Shown one piece after another: positions 15,380 through 23,604 of a stretch of DNA of 41,390 nt (positions are counted from its first letter, which is position 1; every line of letters starts with the position of its first letter). Made by a program: the position numbers and the translations under genes. This DNA comes from Atopobium sp. UBA1382 (GTDB lineage: Bacteria; Actinomycetota; Coriobacteriia; Coriobacteriales; Atopobiaceae). Below the pieces are notes generated by a model, which ran no database searches, was not told where the DNA came from, and saw nothing but the letters and a program-made list of their open reading frames with translations. The DNA lies in contig DBQY01000002.1 in the NCBI GenBank assembly GCA_002305805.1, positions 16,498 to 57,887 on the forward strand, in the 5' to 3' direction.

Positions 15380-15652
15380 TTACTCGCCGAAACCGGAGTC
15401 GATGAGGGCGATGAGGGCGTCGAGGGCGGCCTGCTCGTCCTCGCCGTCGCACGCGATCTCAACCTTGGTGCCAGTGCCGAGGCCAGCAGCCAGGATCATC
15501 ATGATGGACTTGGCGTTGACGGGAGCAGAGTCCTTGTCGACGTTCTTGATGGTGACGTTGCACTGGTACTTCTTGGCCTCGGTCACGAAGACGGACGCGG
15601 GACGGGCGTGAAGACCGGTGGCGTTGATGATGCTCGTCTGCTTAGAAACCAT
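15380..15652 (-). CDS. ptsH: HPr phosphocarrier protein
   Basis: A 90-residue HPr of the sugar phosphotransferase system, passing phosphate from Enzyme I to sugar-specific EIIA proteins. The active-site His15 sits in ATGLHARPAS, and a regulatory-type serine (Ser48) sits in NAKSIMMILA, equivalent to Ser46 of Gram-positive HPr. ATG 15652 follows GGAAAGGAAG. It is monocistronic, with its own terminator and a hairpin in the 5' leader (15685-15704). No ptsI is nearby. Whether Ser48 is phosphorylated depends on an HPr kinase elsewhere. Confidence 0.96.
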   Translation of the reverse strand: MVSKQTSIINATGLHARPASVFVTEAKKYQCNVTIKNVDKDSAPVNAKSIMMILAAGLGTGTKVEIACDGEDEQAALDALIALIDSGFGE

Positions 15653-15684
15653 GCGTAGACTTCCTTTCCAGAATCCCAACAACC

Positions 15685-15704
15685 GGGAGACGAACAGGTC
15701 TCCC
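15685..15704 (-). promoter_or_regulatory. Stem-loop in the ptsH leader
   Basis: GGGAGAC (15685-15691) and GTCTCCC (15698-15704) around a 6-base loop, about 33 bases before the ptsH start. No T-tract follows, so it is more likely an mRNA 5' stabiliser or regulatory stem than a terminator. Confidence 0.4.
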
Positions 15705-15860
15705 CGTAAACGCGATATATCCTAACAAACATGTGGGTTCTCGGTGATGAGGATGCCGCCGAGGATGCAGAGTGAGGGGCTGAGCGGAATTAACGACGGG
15801 ATGAGCGTACGCTTGCTGCACAATGGTGAGGTGTGTCGGAGGTTATCGAGAGGAGCCGCG

Positions 15861-17081
15861 ATGTCGGACGAGAAGGACCGGATGAAGCCGGAGCAGGCCG
15901 AGGTCGACGACGGCCGCGGCACGGACGTTCTTGGCGCGGCGCGCGGGGCCGCCTCGGGTGCCGCAAAGAAAATCAGAAGCGGCATATCGGCCGTGCGGGA
16001 CGTGCGCGCGGCAGCAAAGCGACACTCCTCCGCCCGTGGGCGCCTTAAGCAGCTCACCGAGACGCTCGAGGCAGACGAGGCCACGCTGGCCCGGCGCGAG
16101 GAGGTCGAGGCGGGCTACGAGGGCATCGTCGCCGAGCAGAGCGCCATCGTCACCGAGACCGCCGAGGAGATCGCCCGCCAGGAGGAAGCCGTCGAGCGCC
16201 TCGAGTCCGAGGCGAGCTCGCTCGAGCAGCAGCTCGCGCAGATGCGTACCGAGCACGAGCGCGAGCTGCGTCCGTACAAGAAGCTCCTTGAGACCGCGCG
16301 CGGGCGCTCCGAGGAGGCCAACCGCGCGGTGGGAGAGGCAAAGCGCGCCGTACGGGGCGCCGAGGGACAGGTCAAAGACGCCACCGAGCGGCGCGAGCAG
16401 TCCATATCCTCCGCCAACCGAGCGGTCGACTCCTCGCAGGCTCGCCTGCGCAAGGTCCAGGAGGAGCTCAAGCGGGCGCAGGACGCGAACTCCGACCCCT
16501 CAGCCCTGCGACAGCTCCACGACGAGGTGACCACCGAGCTCGCACACGTCGAGTCCGCGCGCGAGGAGGTGGGCGTCGTCACGCGCGACGCCCAGGCCAG
16601 CGTCGATGCGGCGCAGACGCACCTCTGGACGCAGAAGCAGTCGCTCGAGGAGGCGCAGCGCGAGGCGGACGAGGCGAAGAGCGAGTACGACGAGCGCAAG
16701 CGCGAGCACGACGAGCTCCTCGCGCGCGAGCAGGAAGAGGAGAAGGCGCTCGAAGAGCGCATCGAGTCGCTCCGGAACAGCGCCAACGACGCAAAGGCGG
16801 CGCACGACGAGGCGGCGGAGCGCCACGACGCCGCACAGGCCCTGCTTGACGAGGCGGAATCCGTCCACGCCACGCCCGAGGAGACCGTTCGCCTGCGCCG
16901 GAGCATCGAGCAGCAGCGCACCGACGTCGCGCGACAGCAGGCGGAGGTCGACTCTCTCGCCGAGGGCGAGCGCAGCCTGCGCACGCGGACCCGCGGCGCA
17001 CGACTCGCGCTTCTCGCGGCCGTGGTGGGCGTCGTCGTGCTCCTGGCGATCGTCATCGCCCTGGTGGTCACCGCCGGATAG
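15861..17081 (+). CDS. Long coiled-coil protein with C-terminal membrane anchor
   Basis: 406 residues. A short polar lead and an Ala/Arg-rich region (about 25-60) are followed by an almost unbroken charged, Glu/Ala/Arg-rich coiled coil from about residue 60 to 375. One hydrophobic segment closes the protein (about 380-404, LALLAAVVGVVVLLAIVIAL). There is no signal peptide, so it is predicted to be tail-anchored with the rod in the cytoplasm. I recognise no enzymatic domain. ATG 15861 follows GAGAGGAG; longer upstream starts are not supported. It converges with queA, 12 bases between stops. Possible roles are envelope scaffold, cell-shape or membrane-stress protein, but none can be assigned. 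Confidence 0.82.
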   Translation: MSDEKDRMKPEQAEVDDGRGTDVLGAARGAASGAAKKIRSGISAVRDVRAAAKRHSSARGRLKQLTETLEADEATLARREEVEAGYEGIVAEQSAIVTETAEEIARQEEAVERLESEASSLEQQLAQMRTEHERELRPYKKLLETARGRSEEANRAVGEAKRAVRGAEGQVKDATERREQSISSANRAVDSSQARLRKVQEELKRAQDANSDPSALRQLHDEVTTELAHVESAREEVGVVTRDAQASVDAAQTHLWTQKQSLEEAQREADEAKSEYDERKREHDELLAREQEEEKALEERIESLRNSANDAKAAHDEAAERHDAAQALLDEAESVHATPEETVRLRRSIEQQRTDVARQQAEVDSLAEGERSLRTRTRGARLALLAAVVGVVVLLAIVIALVVTAG

Positions 17082-17093
17082 CGAGAGCCAACC

Positions 17094-18260
17094 CTACTCG
17101 ATCAGCATCGCGTCACCAAAGCTGAGGAAGCGATAGCGCTCCTCGATAGCCGCATGGTACGCCGCCATGATCTGCTCGCGCGTGGCAAAGGCCGAGACGA
17201 GCATCATGAGCGTCGAGCGCGGCACGTGAAAGTTCGTGATCATCGCGTCCACCACGTGAAAGTCCGACCCCGGCATGAGATAGAGGTTGGTTGTGGCGTT
17301 CTCGCGGACGACGATGTCACCCGTGCCCGCCGCGCCCTCGAAGCGTCGCGCGACCACGGGCGGCTCGCTCGGCATGGCGTCCGGATCCCAGGCGCTCTCG
17401 AGCGAGCGCACCGAGGTGGTACCCACGGCGATCACGCGATGCCCCGCCGCCTTGGTGGCGTGCACGGCGTCGACGACCTCCCGGGGGACGTGATAGCGTT
17501 CGGTGTGCATGACGTGCTGCGTAGGATCGTCCTCGGTGACCAGGCGGAAGGTGTCGATTCCCACCTCGAGCTCCACGGTCGCCCAGCCCACGCCCTTCTC
17601 GCGCAGGCGGTCGATGAGCTCGGGCGTGAAGTGGAGACCGGCCGTCGGCGCGGCGGCGGAATGCTCCTCGCTCATCGCGTAAACCGTCTGGTACTTCTCG
17701 GGATCGCCCTCATACTGGGTGATGTAGGGTGGCAGCGGAACGTGGCCGGCGGCATGGATCGCCTCGTCCAGGGTGCGCGGCGCGCCGTCGTCCTTCTCGC
17801 CCGCCGGCGAGAAGCGCACGAGGCGGCCACCCCTGCTTCCCTCGACGAAGTCCACGATCTCCCCGGTCAGCACCACCGGCGCCGACTCGGGCGCATGAAG
17901 GCCGCCCGCACGGTACTCGATCACGATGCCCGGCTGGCGCAGCCTCTTGCCGGGATTGACCAGGCACTCCCAGACGCAGCCGAGCGGGTCGACGTCCTCG
18001 CGGCGCTTGAGCAGCAGCGTCTCGCACACGCCTCCGGTTCCGCGTTTGCGGCCGACGAGACGCGCCGGCATGACGCGGGTCTGGTTGGCAACGAGCAGGT
18101 CGCCGGGCTCGAGGTACTCGATGATGTCCGAGAAGCGCCGGTGCTCGACGGAGCCGTCCCCACGATGCAGCACGAGCAGGCGACAGGAGTCGCGCGGCTC
18201 GGCCGGGGCCTGGGCGATGAGCTCGTCGGGCAGCGGATAGTCAAAATCGTCGGTGCGCAT
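17094..18260 (-). CDS. queA: S-adenosylmethionine:tRNA ribosyltransferase-isomerase
   Basis: Transfers the ribosyl part of S-adenosylmethionine to preQ1-modified tRNA to make epoxyqueuosine, the step after tgt. 388 residues. Family motifs: [19 protein letters not shown] at the N-terminus, [26 protein letters not shown], and [15 protein letters not shown] near the C-terminus. ATG 18260 follows GAGGAGGAACC. An upstream ATG at 18287 lacks support. corA lies immediately upstream on the same strand (stop at 18310), with only a small hairpin between them. Confidence 0.96.
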   Translation of the reverse strand: MRTDDFDYPLPDELIAQAPAEPRDSCRLLVLHRGDGSVEHRRFSDIIEYLEPGDLLVANQTRVMPARLVGRKRGTGGVCETLLLKRREDVDPLGCVWECLVNPGKRLRQPGIVIEYRAGGLHAPESAPVVLTGEIVDFVEGSRGGRLVRFSPAGEKDDGAPRTLDEAIHAAGHVPLPPYITQYEGDPEKYQTVYAMSEEHSAAAPTAGLHFTPELIDRLREKGVGWATVELEVGIDTFRLVTEDDPTQHVMHTERYHVPREVVDAVHATKAAGHRVIAVGTTSVRSLESAWDPDAMPSEPPVVARRFEGAAGTGDIVVRENATTNLYLMPGSDFHVVDAMITNFHVPRSTLMMLVSAFATREQIMAAYHAAIEERYRFLSFGDAMLIE

Positions 18261-18309
18261 GGTTCCTCCTCGAGTTTTCCAGCGCACTACGATAGCGCTT
18301 CTCGGGGCC

Positions 18310-19284
18310 CTAGTGCCAGAGGCCCTTGCGCTTGAAGACCCAGGCGGCGACCAGGCAGCACGCCACCGCGAGCAGCAGGGGGAACGCCCAGTTGTCGAGC
18401 AGCGGCACGCCGTCGAAGGGCAGGTCGACGTTCATGCCGTAGAAGCCGAAGACGATGTTGGGGATCGCCATGACGATCGTGATGACCGAGAGCACCTTCA
18501 TCACGATGTTGAGGTTGTTGGAGATGATGCTCGCGAAGGCATCCATCGTGCCGGAGAGGGTACCGGAGTAGATGTTGGCCATCTCGATGGCCTGGTGCAC
18601 CTCGACGAGCACGTCCTCGAGCAGGTCCTGGTCATCCTCGTAGAGCGGGATGATGCGGCCCTGGGCGATCTTGTTGAGCGTCACCTCGTCCGACTTGAGC
18701 GAGGTGGAGAAGTACACGAGCGACTTCTCGAGGTTGAGCATCTGGATGAGCTCCTCGTTGCGCACGGACGCATGGAGGCGAGCCTCGGTGTTGGACGAGA
18801 GGCGATCAATGCGTCGCAGGTAGACAAGGTAAAGCTGCGAGATGTGCAGAAGCATCTGCAACAGGAAGCGCGTCCGGTAGCGCGTGTCCACGTTGCGGAC
18901 GCGCCCGCCGGCCATGTCCGCCACGACCTCGTTCTCGAGGATGCTGATGGTGACGAAGAGGCCCCGCTCGGGCAGGAAGACCATGGACAGCGGCATGGTG
19001 TCGTACTGCAGCGGACTCTGGGGACGCACCCCCGCGCCGTCCTCCCCCACGACCGGGTAGTCCACGATGACGAAGATCTGATGCGCGTCCTCGTCGTAGT
19101 CGATGCGGGAGGTTTCCTCGTCGTCGAGGGCGGAGCTCACGAACTCCGACAGCACGCCGAGCTCGTTCTCGAGCCAGGCACGCTCCTCGGCGGTGGGCGC
19201 CACGACGCTGACCCAGCACCCGCTACAGGGCTCGGGGACCTTCTCGATGGTTCCGTTCTCGCTGGTCAACAGGCACTGAATCAT
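18310..19284 (-). CDS. corA: CorA-family divalent cation transporter
   Basis: 324 residues. A large cytoplasmic N-terminal domain with long helices is followed by two C-terminal membrane segments (ITIVMAIPNIVFGFYGMNV and PLLLAVACCLVAAWVF). The diagnostic GMN loop (YGMNV) between them is the selectivity filter of CorA Mg2+/Co2+/Ni2+ channels. A basic tail (FKRKGLWH) ends the protein. ATG 19284 gives the usual CorA N-terminus and has AAGGA upstream. It could share transcription with queA downstream, since the gap is 49 bases without a clear terminator. Confidence 0.93.
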   Translation of the reverse strand: MIQCLLTSENGTIEKVPEPCSGCWVSVVAPTAEERAWLENELGVLSEFVSSALDDEETSRIDYDEDAHQIFVIVDYPVVGEDGAGVRPQSPLQYDTMPLSMVFLPERGLFVTISILENEVVADMAGGRVRNVDTRYRTRFLLQMLLHISQLYLVYLRRIDRLSSNTEARLHASVRNEELIQMLNLEKSLVYFSTSLKSDEVTLNKIAQGRIIPLYEDDQDLLEDVLVEVHQAIEMANIYSGTLSGTMDAFASIISNNLNIVMKVLSVITIVMAIPNIVFGFYGMNVDLPFDGVPLLDNWAFPLLLAVACCLVAAWVFKRKGLWH

Positions 19285-19380
19285 GTTCTCACCGTCCTTC
19301 TCGTCTTGGGTGGGCCGCCCATCACGATAGAGCAGGCCAGCCATGGGTGGGCAAGAAGATCGACGGTCTTGCCAAAACCC

Positions 19381-19986
19381 TTACACCTGAAGGGCGGTTG
19401 AACGCGCCGCTGCCTTTGCGGCCTTGCGCGCATCGCGGGCCTCGTGGCGCTCGATGGCGGCCTCCGCGGCGGAAAAGCGGCACCCGCAGTAGTTCTGGCG
19501 ATACATTCCCAGTTCGCGAGATTCGCGCGTGGCCTCGGGGTAGTACGGGCGGAAGTCACGCCAGACGGGCGTGAGGCCAAAGCGGGGCGCCAACGCGGCG
19601 AGAATCTCGCCACAGGCGTCGAAGAGCTGGTACGGGGAGACCACGAGCGTCGTGGACACGTACGTGAAGCCTCGCTCGCGCGCGACACGACAGGCCTCGG
19701 CGAGGCGCAGCGCATAGCAGGCGCGGCATCGCCGCTCGCGGTCGAAGCCCGCCGGCGCCGCGGCGCTCTCCCAGGCGACGCGGTCGTCGCCGGCGACGAT
19801 CACGTCCACGTGCGCCACCTCGCCGGCCCAGGTGCGCAGCGTGTTCAGGCGGCGCTGCCACTCGGAGACGGGCTGGATGTTGGGGTTGGTCCAGCAGATA
19901 GTGGGCTCGAACCCCTCGGCGCGAAGCAGTCTCACCGGCTCGAGCGAGCACGGGCCGCAGCATGCATGGAGAAGGAGCGGCGTCAT
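19381..19986 (-). CDS. queH: Epoxyqueuosine reductase QueH
   Basis: 201 residues of the DUF208/QueH family, an iron-sulfur enzyme that reduces epoxyqueuosine to queuosine in tRNA and replaces QueG in many anaerobes. Visible cysteine motifs are LLLHACCGPCS at the N-terminus, ERRCRACYALRL in the middle and MYRQNYCGC near the C-terminus. The start ATG 19986 overlaps the nitroreductase stop as ATGA, so it is translated by coupling as the last gene of the DUF3267-nitroreductase-queH operon. With tgt and queA in the window, the late steps of queuosine formation are covered. Confidence 0.95.
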   Translation of the reverse strand: MTPLLLHACCGPCSLEPVRLLRAEGFEPTICWTNPNIQPVSEWQRRLNTLRTWAGEVAHVDVIVAGDDRVAWESAAAPAGFDRERRCRACYALRLAEACRVARERGFTYVSTTLVVSPYQLFDACGEILAALAPRFGLTPVWRDFRPYYPEATRESRELGMYRQNYCGCRFSAAEAAIERHEARDARKAAKAAARSTALQV

Positions 19987-20723
19987 GAGACGTCCGTCGC
20001 AAAGTCCGCGAGGATCGCAGCGGCTGAGCGCGTCATCTCGCGCGAGAATCCCGAGTTCCACTTGCGCTCGCAGAACGCGCGCGCCCAGTCCTCGGGCGTG
20101 CCCGTCCCCGTGCGCTTGGGTTCGAGGGCGCGCAGACAGCCAGCGTCGTCCTGCTCGGGATAACGGTTCTCGAAGACGATGTCCTCGAGCGGCAAACGCA
20201 CCGGCTTCACGCGCTTGAGCTGCCCCTCCGTGGGATGTCCGATCACGAGCATCACCGCAGGCACCACATGGCGCGGGCATCCAAGGATGCGCGCCTGGTC
20301 CTCGCGTCGCTCGAGGATGTCGCCGATGTAGCAGGAGCCGAGCCCCAGGCTGTGAGCGGCAACCACGGCGTTCTGCGCCGCGATGGCAGTATCCTCGAGC
20401 GCAAGGAGGAAGTCGCCCACGCCCGGCTCGCGCGGCTCCGCACCGGCAGCGACAAAAGCCCGGTACCAGCGGAGCACGTCAACACAGAACACCAGAACGA
20501 GGGGCGCCTTGGCAATGAAGGGCTGGTTGTCGCAGGTGACGGAAAGTTCTTCCTTCTCTGCCTGGTCGCGCACCACGATGATGGAGTAGAGCTGCTGGTT
20601 GCCGGCCGTAGGAGCCTGACACGCCGCCTCGAGGATGGCGCGTTCGTCGGCGGCGCTTACGGGCTCATCGGTGTAGGCACGCACGGAGCGACGCTCGTGG
20701 AGCTGGGCGATGGTATCGTTCAT
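19983..20723 (-). CDS. Nitroreductase-family flavoprotein
   Basis: 246 residues. The N-terminal RRSVRAYTDEPVS, followed by EAACQAPTAGNQQ, is the FMN-binding signature of the nitroreductase fold. The central GLGSCYIGDI and VPAVMLVIGHP complete it. Members reduce nitro compounds, quinones or flavins with NAD(P)H. The physiological substrate is not readable from sequence. It overlaps both neighbours by ATGA junctions (with the DUF3267-like gene upstream and queH downstream), so all three are one transcription unit. Confidence 0.9.
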   Translation of the reverse strand: MNDTIAQLHERRSVRAYTDEPVSAADERAILEAACQAPTAGNQQLYSIIVVRDQAEKEELSVTCDNQPFIAKAPLVLVFCVDVLRWYRAFVAAGAEPREPGVGDFLLALEDTAIAAQNAVVAAHSLGLGSCYIGDILERREDQARILGCPRHVVPAVMLVIGHPTEGQLKRVKPVRLPLEDIVFENRYPEQDDAGCLRALEPKRTGTGTPEDWARAFCERKWNSGFSREMTRSAAAILADFATDVS

Positions 20724-21262
20724 TCGACCCCCTTGCGGTTGGAGAGCAGGGTGATTCCGGTCTCGGTGTCACGGACGTGGGTGCAGGCCGGCTCTTGCAG
20801 GCACGCCGCGGCCATGAGCATATCACCAGCGCATCCGGAGAGATGTATGCCGGCGAGAAGGGCCGCGAGCACGGGCCGGCCTGCGGCGAGGGCCGCCGAT
20901 GCGAGAGCAGCCGTCACCAGCACGGCGGGTGCCAACAGCACGGCGACCATGCGGGCGCGTGACAGCACGGCCCCGTCCGTCTTGGTGTAGAGGAAGGCGT
21001 CCTGGAACCCAAAGGACACCCGGCCGCCGGCGCCGAGCAGCTTGAACGCGGCCGCGTGAACGACCTCGTGGACCGGCAGGGCGACAACAGACCCAGCCGC
21101 CAGCACGACCCACCACCACACGTTGGATCGCTCCCCGCCCAGAACAAGCCAGAGCAGGACGGCGAGCAGAACCGTTGCGCCGGCAATCACGAGGGACAGC
21201 CGGGCGATGCCTCTCTGGAGCTCGGAATCCCCCAGGACGTCTATGTCGGCGATCGTTCGCAT
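20720..21262 (-). CDS. DUF3267-like membrane protein with HExxH motif
   Basis: 180 residues with four or five hydrophobic segments. HEVVHAAAFKLLG in the second segment region gives an HExxH-type metal site (HEVVH), as in DUF3267 putative zinc metalloproteases, which resemble M50 site-2 proteases. The substrate is unknown. No Shine-Dalgarno precedes ATG 21262. Instead a TAAGAT -10-like hexamer ends 6 bases before it, which suggests a leaderless mRNA. First gene of the operon with the nitroreductase and queH; divergent from the metG-like gene. Confidence 0.78.
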   Translation of the reverse strand: MRTIADIDVLGDSELQRGIARLSLVIAGATVLLAVLLWLVLGGERSNVWWWVVLAAGSVVALPVHEVVHAAAFKLLGAGGRVSFGFQDAFLYTKTDGAVLSRARMVAVLLAPAVLVTAALASAALAAGRPVLAALLAGIHLSGCAGDMLMAAACLQEPACTHVRDTETGITLLSNRKGVE

Positions 21263-21268
21263 GAGCCC

Positions 21269-21274
21269 ATCTTA
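21269..21274 (-). promoter_or_regulatory. -10 element implying a leaderless transcript
   Basis: TAAGAT on the minus strand, then GGGCTC, then ATG 21262. Initiation about 7 bases downstream of a -10 would fall on the A of the start codon. The gene has no ribosome binding site. The -35 is poor. Confidence 0.4.
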
Positions 21275-21345
21275 GCGCGCCGACCCCGCAGAGGGCCGAG
21301 AAGTGCGAGAATGGGAGGGCTGTACCCAATCACGAAGGAGCACCC

Positions 21346-23373
21346 ATGCCCGAGACCTCCTCTCGCCCGAGCTTCCCCCGCCGCGCGGTCATCACCGGCG
21401 GCATGCCCTATGGCAACAAGAACCTGCACTTCGGCCACATCGGCGGCGTCTTCGTCCCGGCCGACTTCTTCGCGCGCTTCCTGCGCGACCGCATCGGCGC
21501 CGAGAACGTGATCTTTGTCTCTGGCACGGACTGCTACGGCTCCCCCATCGCCGAGGGCTACCGCAAGAAGGTCGAGAACGAGGGGTACACGGGCACGATC
21601 GAGGACTATGTCCGCGTGAACCACGAGAGCCAGAAGGCCGCCCTCGACGCCTACGGCATCTCGCTCGACCTCTTCGCCGGCTCGGGCCTCGCCCCCGCAC
21701 GTGACGTCCACGCCCGCGTGACCGACGAGCTGATCCGCCGCCTCCACGAGCGTGGCTACCTCAAGAAGCGCTCCACGCGCCAGTTCTACGACGTCGAGGC
21801 AGGCACCTTCCTCAACGGCCGCCAGGTCCAGGGCCGCTGCCCCGTGCGCGGCTGCAAGTCCGAGAAGGCCTATGCCGACGAGTGTGACCTCGGCCACCAG
21901 TTTGACCCGGAGGAGCTCATCGCCCCCGTCTCGCAGGTCAGCGGCACCACTCCCGAGCTGCGCCCGGTTGACAACTGGTACTTCGATCTGCCCGCCTTCC
22001 GCGAGGAGCTCGAGCGCCTCATGGACGAGTGGGACATGGACCCGCAGGTCCGCGCCATCGTCACCAAGACCGTGCGCGAGAGCCTCGTCGACCCGGTGAT
22101 TTACATCCAGACCAAGTTCCGCGAGGCCTATGACGCCGTCGCTGCCGAGCTCCCCGTCCACACGCTCACAGAGGCCGAGAAAGGCCAGCAGTCCTTCTCG
22201 CTCACCTTCGCCGGCTGGGAGGAGCGCGACGAGGCGCGTGAGAAGCTCGACGCCGCAGGCGTGCGCTTCCGCACCGGCAAGTGCCTGCTCCCGTTCCGCA
22301 TCACCGGCAACATCGACTGGGGCGTGGCCGCGCCCGAGCTGGAGGGCACGAGCGGCCTCACGGTCTGGTGCTGGCCCGAGAGCCTGTGGGCGCCGATCTC
22401 GTTCACGCAGACGACGCTCGAGCTCGCACCGGAGGGCCGCTACTCCAGCCGTGACTGGCACGACTGGTGGTGCAGCGAGGACGCCCGCGTCTACCAGTTC
22501 ATCGGTCAGGACAACATCTACTTTTACTGCGTGGCGCAGCCGGCCATGTGGGAGGCGCTCGACTGGAGCCTCACGCAGGACATCCCCGTGGCCAACTACC
22601 ACATCCTGTTCATGAACAAGAAGGCCTCGAGCTCCGGCAAGATCGCGCCACCGATGGCCGCCGAGCTGCTGGACGCCTACACGCCCGAGCAGCTGCGCGC
22701 CCACTGGCTCTCGCTCGGCCTTGACCAGAAGGCTGTCTCCTTCAACCCCAAGGCGTTTGACACCTCCGTTAGCCACAAGGACAAGAAGACGGGCGAGGAC
22801 GTGCTCGTCCGCGACGATCCGCGCGTCGTGGACCCCGCCCTCAAGGAGAGCGCCTTCCTCACCAACATCTTCAACCGCCTGGCGCGCAGCTGCTTCTACG
22901 GCGCCGCCAACGTCTGCGACGCGCACCTGCCCGCCGTGGCCCCGAGCCCGGAGGCCGCCGAGGCGGCCCGCGCGGCCACGCTGGAGTTCGAGCGGCGCGC
23001 CTACGAGTTCGACGCGCACGGCGCGCTCGCGGTGGCCGAGGAGTTTGCCCGTGCGGCAAACAAGCGCTGGGACGATGCCTCCAAGGCCGCCAAGGGCGAC
23101 GACGCCGCCTACGAGGCCGCTCTTGCCGACGCCTTCGTCGCGCTGCGCACGGCAGCCCTGCTCATGCACCCGGCCGTGCCCTTTGGCTGCGAGAAGATCT
23201 GCGAGCACATGGGCTTCTCGCCCGAGCTCTTCTTCTCCTGGGACCACGCCTTCGACGGCCCCGTCGAGCTCGCTGCCGCCTGCGGCGAGACGCCCGCGGA
23301 GCATGAGATCGTTCCTCTCCCGCCGCGCTACGACTTCTTCGAGAAGCACCCGACGCAGCTCAAGGGCAAGTAA
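21346..23373 (+). CDS. metG: Methionyl-tRNA synthetase-like class I enzyme with atypical KMSKS
   Basis: 675 residues. The Rossmann fold starts with ITGGMPYGNKNLHFGHIGG, where HFGH (28-31) is the HIGH box. A zinc-knuckle insertion has CPVRGC (165-170) and Cys180. The region VYQFIGQDNIYFYCVAQPAMW matches the MetRS amino-acid pocket. The KMSKS position reads KKASSSGK (425-432), so the second, catalytically important lysine is replaced by serine. An anticodon-binding helical domain follows. Family assignment to MetRS is good. Whether this is the cell's main charging enzyme or a diverged paralogue cannot be told without the rest of the genome. ATG 21346 follows AAGGAG. Downstream lies the interlocked repeat element. 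Confidence 0.85.
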   Translation: MPETSSRPSFPRRAVITGGMPYGNKNLHFGHIGGVFVPADFFARFLRDRIGAENVIFVSGTDCYGSPIAEGYRKKVENEGYTGTIEDYVRVNHESQKAALDAYGISLDLFAGSGLAPARDVHARVTDELIRRLHERGYLKKRSTRQFYDVEAGTFLNGRQVQGRCPVRGCKSEKAYADECDLGHQFDPEELIAPVSQVSGTTPELRPVDNWYFDLPAFREELERLMDEWDMDPQVRAIVTKTVRESLVDPVIYIQTKFREAYDAVAAELPVHTLTEAEKGQQSFSLTFAGWEERDEAREKLDAAGVRFRTGKCLLPFRITGNIDWGVAAPELEGTSGLTVWCWPESLWAPISFTQTTLELAPEGRYSSRDWHDWWCSEDARVYQFIGQDNIYFYCVAQPAMWEALDWSLTQDIPVANYHILFMNKKASSSGKIAPPMAAELLDAYTPEQLRAHWLSLGLDQKAVSFNPKAFDTSVSHKDKKTGEDVLVRDDPRVVDPALKESAFLTNIFNRLARSCFYGAANVCDAHLPAVAPSPEAAEAARAATLEFERRAYEFDAHGALAVAEEFARAANKRWDDASKAAKGDDAAYEAALADAFVALRTAALLMHPAVPFGCEKICEHMGFSPELFFSWDHAFDGPVELAAACGETPAEHEIVPLPPRYDFFEKHPTQLKGK

Positions 23374-23376
23374 CGT

Positions 23377-23580
23377 TTCCGTCCGGCCCGGGGCAGGGAG
23401 GTCCGGCGCTCAGACAGCTTGCCGAGAAGGTCGCTCGGCAAGAACTCGCGGCGGGCCTCCCTGCCCCGGGCCTGCGATATCGTTGTCGCAGGTCTGGCGA
23501 GAAGGTCCGCCGCGAGTTCCGCAGCCGCGCACTCTGCGGCGAGGACTGTCTGAGCGCCGGACCTTCTCGCCAGACCGGAA
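23377..23580. repeat. Interlocked inverted-repeat element with two alternative global folds
   Basis: Almost every base of this gap belongs to a perfect complementary pair. A 23385-23401/23456-23472 (17 bp). B 23400-23417/23546-23563 (18 bp). C hairpin 23418-23426/23434-23442 (9 bp). D 23442-23454/23507-23519 (13 bp). E hairpin 23471-23477/23486-23492 (7 bp). F 23491-23508/23559-23576 (18 bp). G hairpin 23519-23524/23534-23539 (6 bp). A 5-bp outer pair, TTCCG/CGGAA (23377-23381/23576-23580), can close the element. A and F can form together, and B and D can form together, but the A/F set crosses the B/D set. No T-tract follows. It separates the metG-like gene from the hydrolase-GNAT gene, both on the plus strand. 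Confidence 0.85.
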
Positions 23581-23604
23581 CAGCACGCAACCGAAGGGAC
23601 TCAC

